A stretch of 64,000 nt of DNA, from NCBI RefSeq assembly GCF_011603255.1, contig NZ_JAANCM010000003.1, positions 1 through 64,000 of the forward strand, written 5' to 3'. This DNA comes from Ferranicluibacter rubi (GTDB taxonomy: Bacteria; Pseudomonadota; Alphaproteobacteria; Rhizobiales; Rhizobiaceae). The notes under the pieces are model-generated. The model ran no database searches. It worked only from the letters and a program-made list of their open reading frames with translations, and was not told the DNA's origin. Shown here piece by piece: positions 1 through 8,394 of the stretch. The position numbers and the translations under genes were made by a program. Position 1 is the first letter of the stretch. Each line of letters opens with the position of its first letter.

Positions 1-87
1 GTGGGTGGGTGCCCTGCCGCGAGGCGAGCGGGTCACGCGGCGTGCAAGGCAATCCGGCGCCTGAGAAGCATCAGCAACGGGGCTGGC

Positions 88-1245
88 ATGGATCATTTTG
101 CATTTCTTCTGCCGGTCATTCTGTGCGCGTTTGGACTGACGTTCCTGTTCGTCGGGCGCCACGAGCCCCGCTCCGCGCCCTGGTGGGGCGTCGGCTACCT
201 CTCTGCCGCTCTCGGCTTCATCATGCCGATCCTGCCGGAGACCATTCCCGGCCTGTTTCGCTCCGTGGTGGCGGATACGCTGTTCCTGCTGGCGCTGAGC
301 TTCTACGGGCAGGGCCTTCTAGCCCAGTTCCGCCGGCACTTGCCTGTCTGGCCAAGGGCCTTGCTCGTCGTTACCGGCATGCTCGCTTCCGTCGTGTCGA
401 CATTCATCCTTGAAAACCCGACGCTGGCGCTGGCGGCCAACGATCTCGTGACCTCGCTTTGTTTCGTCGTGCCTGCCTTTGCCGTCATGCGGCATGCGCG
501 GGGTGCGGCGGAGCGTCTGCTGGTCGCCATCGTCTTTCTGCTCGTCGCGGATTCGCTCGTCCGCAACATCGTGATGACCGTGCTCAACCGCAATCCGAGC
601 GACTTCGAGACCTTCCTGCTGTCGCCCTATGCATTCCTGATGCAGACGACGAGCACCGTGATCGGGATTTTGCTGGCGCTTGCGGCGCTCGGCTGCGTGA
701 CGCTGGAGGTCATCGATCGCTACAAGGACGTGGCCGAGCGCGATCCGCTGACGGGGCTCCTCAACCGCCGCGGCTTCGACAGGCTGTCCGGCCAGAAGAC
801 GATCGCGGGCGCCGTGATCGTCTGCGACATCGACCACTTCAAGCGGGTCAACGACCGGTACGGTCATGCCGCCGGCGATGCGGTCATCGCCGAGCTTGCG
901 CGCATTCTCGCTCTGGAGCAGGCGCAAGGTGCCGTGCTCGCCCGGTTCGGTGGCGAGGAATTCGTGCTCTTCCTGCCCGGCATCGCACTCCATACCGCTC
1001 TTCCGGTGGCCCATGCGATGCATGCGCGGATCGGATCGGCCGACTGGTCGCGGATTGGCGTCGGCGCCGTGACCGCAAGCTTCGGCGTTGCGGCGTCGCG
1101 CGGCGGTGATCTCGGCATCTATGACGTCATGGCCCGTGCGGATCGCGCGCTTTATGCCGCAAAGACGGCCGGCAGAAATCGCGTCTTTACCGAGGGCGAA
1201 AGGCCGGCTGAGCTACGCGCGGCGGCGGCACGTGCGGTCGCCTGA
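88..1245 (+). CDS. Membrane-anchored GGDEF diguanylate cyclase
   Basis: Probable diguanylate cyclase making the second messenger cyclic di-GMP from two GTP. The N-terminal half (about residues 1-215) is a run of hydrophobic segments that should form a multi-helix membrane domain, and the C-terminal 160 residues are a GGDEF domain. The signature motif is intact as GGEEF at residues 288-292, preceded by the substrate-binding D-x-D-H-F-K segment, so the enzyme should be active. I see no RxxD inhibitory site at the usual place five residues before GGEEF, so product inhibition may be absent. The reading frame is open back to base 1, but ATG 88 starts the first hydrophobic segment directly and is the better start; the 29 upstream codons look non-coding. 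The stimulus is unknown. Confidence 0.85.
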   Translation: MDHFAFLLPVILCAFGLTFLFVGRHEPRSAPWWGVGYLSAALGFIMPILPETIPGLFRSVVADTLFLLALSFYGQGLLAQFRRHLPVWPRALLVVTGMLASVVSTFILENPTLALAANDLVTSLCFVVPAFAVMRHARGAAERLLVAIVFLLVADSLVRNIVMTVLNRNPSDFETFLLSPYAFLMQTTSTVIGILLALAALGCVTLEVIDRYKDVAERDPLTGLLNRRGFDRLSGQKTIAGAVIVCDIDHFKRVNDRYGHAAGDAVIAELARILALEQAQGAVLARFGGEEFVLFLPGIALHTALPVAHAMHARIGSADWSRIGVGAVTASFGVAASRGGDLGIYDVMARADRALYAAKTAGRNRVFTEGERPAELRAAAARAVA

Positions 1246-1254
1246 TCACGATGC

Positions 1255-1809
1255 CTAGCCTGAAGCGTTCCCGCGCTCGCTAACGGCCTCTGCGGCCGCC
1301 TTCCGGATGGCAAGCCATCGCGTGTGCTCCAGCGTCGCATCCGCCAGCGCCCTGTGCGCGGGTTGGGTCGGCTCGGTGCTCTCGATCATGCCCTTCACGA
1401 AATCGGCGATCTCGCGGCGGGTGAACGTGCCATCCATGATCTCCCTCGCATGCTCTAGAAAGACATCGTCGGATTTTCCGAGCCTCAGCGCATGGCGCGG
1501 CAGGCCCCCTGCGCGCAGCAGCACGCTCAGCCATTTCCCATCCCAGGAAGGGGCGCTGGCGTAGAGTGCATGCCCCTCCAGCGTTTCCAGCATATCGCGC
1601 GCGACGTCCGCGACAGGCGTGCCCTCCAGGTGGAGACGACGGCGGGAGAGGCCGTGAATGCGCTCGGCCTTCATCGACCAGTCCGTCCAATCGGGCGTCG
1701 GGCGGATCAGGTGAGCGCGCGACGTTCCGTCCTCGAAGACCCAGGCAACCTCGACCGGATAGCTCTTCTTGCCGAGGGAGGACGCTTCGAAATCGAGAAA
1801 CACAAGCAT
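1255..1809 (-). CDS. DEDDh-family 3'-5' exonuclease
   Basis: A 184-residue stand-alone exonuclease of the DnaQ-like (RNase T / Pol III epsilon) superfamily. The first acidic pair sits in the N-terminal strand as D-F-E (residues 6-8). A later conserved histidine-aspartate pair occurs near residue 150 in the H-R-A-L-A-D segment, as expected for the DEDDh subtype with two-metal catalysis. It carries no polymerase or other domain, so it is probably a small exonuclease acting on short DNA or RNA ends rather than the replicative proofreading subunit. It converges on the diguanylate cyclase with only nine bases between the stop codons, and its 5' end faces the apnO-like gene across a 233-base gap. 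Family assignment is good; substrate is unknown. Confidence 0.75.
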   Translation of the reverse strand: MLVFLDFEASSLGKKSYPVEVAWVFEDGTSRAHLIRPTPDWTDWSMKAERIHGLSRRRLHLEGTPVADVARDMLETLEGHALYASAPSWDGKWLSVLLRAGGLPRHALRLGKSDDVFLEHAREIMDGTFTRREIADFVKGMIESTEPTQPAHRALADATLEHTRWLAIRKAAAEAVSERGNASG

Positions 1810-2042
1810 GGCATTCGTCCAGAATGATGTGCGGCACGAAACGCGAGACGCTGATCACCGCAACATCCGGTCTCTTCAAGGCATCTGCCGGCCTGTTACG
1901 ATCTAGCCGGATCGGACCGCCTGCGTAAAGGACAAGGGAATGCACATTCCGTCGAACACCGTTCTTCGACATCATGTGAAATGATCATTGACTCATTATA
2001 CCAGTTTCCTTTAGATGGTCTGATAAAACGGGATCAAGACAC

Positions 2043-2870
2043 ATGACATCGATCGCACTTTTCGGCGCTGGCGGAAAAATGGGCACGCGGCTCGCGCGCA
2101 ACCTCATCGGCTCGCGCTTCGACATTCGCCCTGTGGAGGTCAGCGACGCCGGACGCGCGCGGCTGCTGGCAGATCTCGGCCTGACCTGTTTGCCCGTGGA
2201 GGAGGCGCTCGACGGCGCCGAAGTCGTGGTTCTCGCCGTGCCGGATACGGCCATCGGCAAGGTCGCCTCCGGTATCATCGATAAGCTCGCGCCGGGCACC
2301 ATGGTCGTCGTGCTCGATGCCGCGGCACCCTTTGCGGGCCATCTGCCGGAGCGCGCCGACATCACCTATTTCGTGACCCATCCCTGCCACCCCCCGATCT
2401 TCAACGACGAGACCGAGATGGCCGCGAAGAAGGACCATTTCGGCGGCATCGCCGCCAAGCAGCACATCGTCTCGGCGCTGATGCAGGGGCCGGAAGAGCA
2501 TTATGCGCTGGGCGAAGAGGTGGCGAAGACCATCTGGGCGCCGGTGATGCGCTCGCACCGCGTGACGGTCGAGCAGATGGCGATCCTTGAGCCCGGCCTG
2601 TCGGAAACGGTCTGCGCCTCGCTGCTCGTCGTTATGAGCCAGGCGCTGGACGAATGCGTGAAGCGCGGCGTGCCGGAACAGGCGGCGCGCGACTTCCTGC
2701 TCGGCCACATGAACGTGCTGGGCGCCGTCATCTTCAAGGAAGTCGACGGCGTGTTCTCGGATGCCTGCAACAAGGCGATCGAGTTCGGCATTCCCGCGCT
2801 GATGCGCGACGACTGGAAGAATGTCTTTGAACCGCAGGAAATCGCCGAGAGCATTCGCCGGATCACCTGA
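2043..2870 (+). CDS. ApnO-like NAD(P)-dependent oxidoreductase (putative D-apionate oxidoisomerase)
   Basis: A 275-residue Rossmann dehydrogenase that begins with the dinucleotide-binding motif G-A-G-G-K-M-G and continues as an all-helical C-terminal domain of the 6-phosphogluconate-dehydrogenase type. A conserved T-H-P-C-H-P-P segment lies at about residue 112. Size and layout match the family that includes D-apionate oxidoisomerase (ApnO), an enzyme of bacterial apiose/apionate catabolism, though other sugar-acid substrates are possible. The gene lies 102 bases before a CUT2 sugar importer in the same direction, which fits a catabolic dehydrogenase encoded with its uptake system. No other apiose genes (apiose dehydrogenase, lactonase, oxo-isoapionate decarboxylase) are in the window, so the substrate is inferred, not shown. 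Confidence 0.6.
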   Translation: MTSIALFGAGGKMGTRLARNLIGSRFDIRPVEVSDAGRARLLADLGLTCLPVEEALDGAEVVVLAVPDTAIGKVASGIIDKLAPGTMVVVLDAAAPFAGHLPERADITYFVTHPCHPPIFNDETEMAAKKDHFGGIAAKQHIVSALMQGPEEHYALGEEVAKTIWAPVMRSHRVTVEQMAILEPGLSETVCASLLVVMSQALDECVKRGVPEQAARDFLLGHMNVLGAVIFKEVDGVFSDACNKAIEFGIPALMRDDWKNVFEPQEIAESIRRIT

Positions 2871-3914
<1,044 letters not shown>

Positions 3915-3928
3915 TCGCACTCTCCTGA

Positions 3929-3966
3929 GGCGGGCGGCTCGTTCACACGCGCCGCCCGCGCCTTTT
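3929..3966 (+). terminator. GC-rich hairpin after the binding-protein gene
   Basis: GGCGGGCGGC (3929-3938) pairs with GCCGCCCGC (3951-3959) and is followed by CCTTTT. Placement right after the binding-protein gene and before the rest of the operon matches the usual partial terminator or mRNA-protecting stem that raises binding-protein output over the membrane components. Confidence 0.65.
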
Positions 3967-3985
3967 CCCATCCGGAGTTGACGGA

Positions 3986-4636
3986 ATGCCGCGTTTCACC
4001 GCCGCTGCCGCGCTTTGCCTCGCCTCGGCCACGCTTATGGTCCTGGCCGGCTGCAAGATCATCAAGACGCCGACGGCCGAAGAAGCCGCGGAGGCCGCAA
4101 GCGACGGCTTCAACCCCGAACGGCAGGCGACCGAGCTCTGGACGCCGAAGGTGGTGCCCTATCTCACCTCGAAAGCCGGCCCCTATGCCGAGGTCGCCGC
4201 GCTGATCGCGTCCGATCCCGATGCGGCGGCTGCCAAATACGGCCACAAGGAAAAGGAGGGCAACGCTCCCTGGACCTATGCTGCCAATATTTCGGGCACC
4301 GTGATCAAGGCCGAGACCACGTCGCGCGCCGGCTATCTCGACACGGATATAGACGGCGACGGCAAGGCTGATGTGCGGGTCCAGATCGGGCCGGTCATCA
4401 AGGGCACCGCGATCCGTGACAGCCTCGATTTCGTCAGCTTCAATCAGTTCAAAAACCAGATCCAGTGGGCCGAATTCGGCAAGGCCTTCAACGCTGACCT
4501 GAATTCTCAGGTATTGCAGGCTCTGCCGCGCGAGGGGCTGGAGGGGAAGACGATCGAGGCTGTCGGCGCCTATCCGCTGCCTGCGAAGGGGCAGCTGCCC
4601 TTGTTGACTCCCGTCAATGTGGCAATCGGCGGCTGA
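3986..4636 (+). CDS. DUF2291-family periplasmic lipoprotein
   Basis: A 216-residue lipoprotein. The signal peptide ends in a clear lipobox L-A-G-C at residues 22-25, so the mature protein should be acylated on Cys25 and anchored in the periplasm. I recognise it as DUF2291-like from the mature sequence and from context: members of this family are found beside ribose-type (CUT2) importers in alphaproteobacteria. It sits between the binding protein and the ATPase, two bases before the ATPase start codon, so it is translated from the same mRNA. Its role is unknown; an accessory part of the importer or a periplasmic sugar chaperone is plausible. GGAG 8-9 bases upstream supports ATG 3986. Confidence 0.7.
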   Translation: MPRFTAAAALCLASATLMVLAGCKIIKTPTAEEAAEAASDGFNPERQATELWTPKVVPYLTSKAGPYAEVAALIASDPDAAAAKYGHKEKEGNAPWTYAANISGTVIKAETTSRAGYLDTDIDGDGKADVRVQIGPVIKGTAIRDSLDFVSFNQFKNQIQWAEFGKAFNADLNSQVLQALPREGLEGKTIEAVGAYPLPAKGQLPLLTPVNVAIGG

Positions 4637-4638
4637 TC

Positions 4639-6189
4639 ATGGCAGACGAAGACGACATCATCCTTCAGCTCGAGGACGTAACGAAGGTCTATTCCGGCAT
4701 CGTTGCGGTCAGAAATGCCAACCTGTCGCTGCGCCGCGGTGCGGTGAACGTGCTCGTCGGCGAGAACGGTGCGGGAAAATCGACGTTGATGCGGATGATC
4801 GCCGGCGTCGAGCGTCCGTCCCTCGGGCGTATTCTCCTCGACGGCAAGCCGGTCGAGTTCCACTCGCCGGCCGACGCCCAGAAACACGGCATCGGCATGG
4901 TGTTTCAGGAACTCAATCTCTTCGGAAACCTGTCCGTCGCCGAGAACATCTTCGCCACCCGCGAAATCCTCCGCGGTTTCACCGGCATCGATCACAAGGC
5001 GCACGTCGAGAAGGCCAACATCTTCCTCGACCGGCTGGATGCGGGCATCAATGCCGAGACGATGGTGGAGGACCTGCCGATCGGCCAGCAGCAGCTGGTC
5101 GAGATCGCCAAGGCGCTTTCGCTCGACACGCGTATTCTCATCCTCGACGAACCGACCTCGGCCCTGTCGGCCGCCGAAGTCGACATTCTGTTCAAGGTGA
5201 TCGCCGAACTGAAAGCGCAGGGCGTGGCCATCGTCTATATCTCGCACCGGCTGGAAGAGCTGATGCGCATCGGCGACCACATCACCGTGCTGCGGGACGG
5301 GCAGATTACCGGCCAGGCGCTGGTCAAGGACATCGACACCCGCTGGATCGTCCGCTCGATGATCGGCTCGGATGCCAAGGATTTTGCAAAGTCCGTCGAT
5401 CACAAACTGGGTCGCGAAGCGTTTCGTGCCGAGGATATCTCGCTCGCGCGGCGAACCGGAGGCCTTGCGGTCGATCATCTCTCCATTTCGGTGCGGGCCG
5501 GCGAGGTGCTCGGCATCTATGGCCTGATGGGCGCTGGGCGCAGTGAATTCTTCGAATGCGTCATGGGGCAGCACCCTCACGCGACCGGCCGCATCTTCAT
5601 TGATGGCGAGGAGATCGTCGCGCGCGACACCCCGACGCGCATCAAGCGCGGGCTGGCGTTGATCCCGGAGGACCGGCAGCGCGAAGGCTTGGTGCAGGTG
5701 CTGTCGATCGCCGCGAACCTGACGCTGGCCAGCCTCGACCGGTTCGTGCGCTTCAAGTTCCACATCGCCGGCGAGCGCGAGCGCTCCGCCGTTGCCACGG
5801 CCATCAAGGATCTCGCCATCAAGGCGCCGAACCCGGATTTCGATGTGACGTCCATGTCGGGCGGCAACCAGCAGAAGGTGGTGATCGGCAAGGCGCTGAT
5901 GACAAAACCGAAGGTTCTGCTGATGGACGAGCCGAGCCGCGGCATCGACGTCGGCGCGAAGGCCGACGTCTTCCGCACCATGCGCCGGCTGGCGGGGGAG
6001 GGGCTCGCCATCCTGTTCTCCACCTCCGATCTCGAAGAGGTGATGGCGCTGTCCGACCGGATCGCCGTGATGAGCAATGGCCGCATCACCACCATTCTCG
6101 ACCGGGCGGAGGCGAGCGAGGAAGCGATCGTGCGGGCGGCATCGATCGGGCACAAATCGACACAGACCAGCGGGGATATCGCGCCATGA
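4639..6189 (+). CDS. CUT2 sugar ABC transporter ATP-binding protein (double ABC, RbsA type)
   Basis: A 516-residue fused tandem ATPase of the ribose/xylose/galactose class. The first cassette has an intact Walker A G-E-N-G-A-G-K-S-T near residue 48 and a Walker B L-I-L-D-E-P. The second cassette has the degenerate P-loop G-L-M-G-A-G-R-S usual for RbsA-type proteins, but retains the signature M-S-G-G-N-Q-Q and Walker B L-L-M-D-E-P. It energises import by the permease that follows. The start codon lies two bases after the lipoprotein stop, and the 3' end overlaps the permease start by four bases, which indicates translational coupling. Substrate follows that of the upstream binding protein and is not determined. 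Confidence 0.9.
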   Translation: MADEDDIILQLEDVTKVYSGIVAVRNANLSLRRGAVNVLVGENGAGKSTLMRMIAGVERPSLGRILLDGKPVEFHSPADAQKHGIGMVFQELNLFGNLSVAENIFATREILRGFTGIDHKAHVEKANIFLDRLDAGINAETMVEDLPIGQQQLVEIAKALSLDTRILILDEPTSALSAAEVDILFKVIAELKAQGVAIVYISHRLEELMRIGDHITVLRDGQITGQALVKDIDTRWIVRSMIGSDAKDFAKSVDHKLGREAFRAEDISLARRTGGLAVDHLSISVRAGEVLGIYGLMGAGRSEFFECVMGQHPHATGRIFIDGEEIVARDTPTRIKRGLALIPEDRQREGLVQVLSIAANLTLASLDRFVRFKFHIAGERERSAVATAIKDLAIKAPNPDFDVTSMSGGNQQKVVIGKALMTKPKVLLMDEPSRGIDVGAKADVFRTMRRLAGEGLAILFSTSDLEEVMALSDRIAVMSNGRITTILDRAEASEEAIVRAASIGHKSTQTSGDIAP

Positions 6190-7250
6190 CGACGGCCACC
6201 ACGACCACATCGGCAGCCGCGACGGACGGCGGATCGCTTCTGCTGACGCTGATGAAGCTGCGGACGTTCATCGCACTTTTCGCCGTCATCGCCTTCTTCT
6301 CGGCCTTCGCGCCGAACTTCCTCTCGACGGCCAACATCATCCTGATGTCGAAGCATGTGGCGCTGAACGCGTTTCTCGCCATGGGCATGACCTTCGTCAT
6401 CATCACCGGCGGCATCGACCTGTCGGTCGGCTCCATCGTCGGGCTCTGCGGCATGGTGGCCGGCGGGCTGATCCTCAACGGCATCGATCTGCAGATCGGC
6501 TACACGATCTATTTCAACATCGTCGAGGTCTGCCTGATCACGCTCGCTGTCGGCATCCTGATCGGCGCGGTCAACGGATTGCTGATCACCCGGCTGAACG
6601 TCGCGCCCTTCATCGCCACGCTCGGCACGCTCTATGTCGCCCGCGGCCTCGCGCTGCTGTCGTCGGACGGGCAGACCTTCCCGAATCTCGTCGGCAAGCC
6701 GGAACTGGCCACCACGGGCTTCGGCTTCCTGGGCTCGGGCCGTATCATCGGCCTGCCGGTGTCGATCTGGATCCTGATCGTCGTTGCGCTCGCCGCTGCA
6801 TATTTCGCGCGGAACGTACCGCTCGGCCGCCAGATCTTCGCCGTCGGCGGCAACGAGCGGGCGGCGCGCATGTCGGGCATCCGGGTCAACCGGGTAAAGA
6901 TGTTCGTTTATATGTTCTCCGGCTTCTGCGCCGCCATCGTCGGCATCGTCATCTCCTCCGAACTCATGGCCGCGCATCCGGCCACCGGCAACTCGTTCGA
7001 ACTGAACGCCATCGCGGCAGCGGTTCTCGGCGGCACCTCCATGTCCGGCGGGCGGGGCACGATCGGGGGTACCATCATCGGCGCCTTCGTCATCGGCATC
7101 CTGTCGGACGGGCTCGTGATGATGGGCGTCTCCTCCTTCTGGCAGATGGTCATCAAGGGCATCGTCATCATCGTCGCCGTGGTGGTCGACCAGGCCCAGC
7201 GCCGTCTGCAGCAGCAGGTCGCGCTGATGCAGCTGGCCAAGAAGGGTTAG
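6186..7250 (+). CDS. CUT2 sugar ABC transporter permease (RbsC type)
   Basis: A 354-residue polytopic inner-membrane permease with the features of the ribose/xylose BPD_transp_2 family. These are a first helix after about 30 polar residues, the conserved I-T-G-G-I-D-L-S-V-G-S segment near residue 75, and the cytoplasmic loop A-V-G-G-N-E-R-A-A-R near residue 220 that contacts the ATPase. The N-terminal leader is rich in Thr and Ala and precedes the first membrane segment. The ATG overlaps the ATPase stop (ATGA). The 3' end overlaps by four bases with the convergent DMT transporter, so no room is left for a conventional intergenic terminator. Confidence 0.9.
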   Translation: MTTATTTTSAAATDGGSLLLTLMKLRTFIALFAVIAFFSAFAPNFLSTANIILMSKHVALNAFLAMGMTFVIITGGIDLSVGSIVGLCGMVAGGLILNGIDLQIGYTIYFNIVEVCLITLAVGILIGAVNGLLITRLNVAPFIATLGTLYVARGLALLSSDGQTFPNLVGKPELATTGFGFLGSGRIIGLPVSIWILIVVALAAAYFARNVPLGRQIFAVGGNERAARMSGIRVNRVKMFVYMFSGFCAAIVGIVISSELMAAHPATGNSFELNAIAAAVLGGTSMSGGRGTIGGTIIGAFVIGILSDGLVMMGVSSFWQMVIKGIVIIVAVVVDQAQRRLQQQVALMQLAKKG

Positions 7251-8146
7251 GCCGGCGAGCCTTTGCGGCGGGGGCCTTGTCCCCGTCGCTCCCAGAAGAC
7301 GAGCACGATGCTGGACGCAACGATCAGCAGGGCGCCGATGAAGACGTTCACGGCCGGCACCTCTGTCCAGATCAGGTATCCGTAGAGGAAAGCCCACATC
7401 AGGCCGGTATATTCGATCGGTGCGATGGCCGAGGCCGGGGCGTAGCGGAAGCCGTCATAGAGCAGGTATTGCCCGATCGTGGAGATGAGGCCGAGCGCCA
7501 GCAGCAAGCCCCAGCCCGTCGCATCCGGCGTGGTCCAGACCCAGGGCAGCGACAGGGCGCAGGCAAGGCCGAAGAGGAGGCTCGTCGCATACATCTGCGT
7601 CAGCGTGGATTCGCTGCGGCTCACGAGGCGCACGAGAATGGTGCTCCAGGCCCAGCAGAAACCCGCAACGACGCACATGGCCGCCGGCAGCAGGTTCGGC
7701 GAGTGGGTGGGGTTTGCGGCCACGACCACGCCGATGAAACCACCGATACAGGCGATCCAGCGTCCTATGCCGATCGTTTCCTTCAATATCAGGATCGACA
7801 GGAACATGACCATGATCGGCGCCGAGAAATAGAGCGTCGTTAGTTCCGCAAGGCCCAGCGTGCGGGCCGCATTGTAGAACAGCAGCCAGGCGACCAGCAT
7901 CAGCGCGGCGCGCAGCACCAGCGTCTTCCGGTAGGGGCTCTGCCAGGCAGAAGGGTGCTTGCGAACGCGGACGAGCACGCCGGTGATGGCGACGATCACG
8001 AGGCTGCGGAAGAACAGGATCTGCGGCACCGCGTAATCCGTCACCAGCCATTTGACGATCGCATCCTGCAGGGCAAAGCAGGCATAGCCCGCCGAAGCCA
8101 GCGCGATACCCGTCAGCGGGCCCTTGTCCTTGATCTCCAAAACCAT
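7247..8146 (-). CDS. DMT-superfamily (EamA) transporter
   Basis: A 299-residue membrane protein with ten hydrophobic helices arranged as two EamA repeats, typical of drug/metabolite exporters. The second half carries the usual G-R-W-I-A-C-I-G-G-F-I-G-V segment. The frame is open to base 8287, but the extra N-terminal 47 residues are polar and of low complexity; ATG 8146 gives the expected length for the family, with the first helix at about residues 9-27. It converges on and overlaps the sugar permease by four bases, so it is not part of that operon. Substrate cannot be inferred; amino acids, purines or other metabolites are exported by relatives. Confidence 0.8.
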   Translation of the reverse strand: MVLEIKDKGPLTGIALASAGYACFALQDAIVKWLVTDYAVPQILFFRSLVIVAITGVLVRVRKHPSAWQSPYRKTLVLRAALMLVAWLLFYNAARTLGLAELTTLYFSAPIMVMFLSILILKETIGIGRWIACIGGFIGVVVAANPTHSPNLLPAAMCVVAGFCWAWSTILVRLVSRSESTLTQMYATSLLFGLACALSLPWVWTTPDATGWGLLLALGLISTIGQYLLYDGFRYAPASAIAPIEYTGLMWAFLYGYLIWTEVPAVNVFIGALLIVASSIVLVFWERRGQGPRRKGSPA

Positions 8147-8394
8147 GTGGCCCTCCAGCCGCGCACCCCCAGCTCGAACCACGAACGAGGACACGCCATC
8201 GACAGCGCCGCAATGGCAGGAACCGGCCTGCGCCGCAATGTCAAATTCTCTCGCACCGGACGGAGCAGTTGCCGATGCCGGGGTCATAAGGACTGTAAGT
8301 ATTTTATTCTATTTTAATCCGCATTTGACAGAATGCCGCACGCGCTGTGCCGGATCACTCCGGTGCGACCTTAAGCGGGCGGGGGAGCCTTTTC

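Noticed and set aside
4570-6210. A 546-codon open frame on the minus strand across the first sugar ATPase gene
   Set aside because: It is antisense to a well-conserved double ATPase with all motifs; its translation is His/Arg/Asp-rich and typical of a shadow frame in GC-rich DNA.
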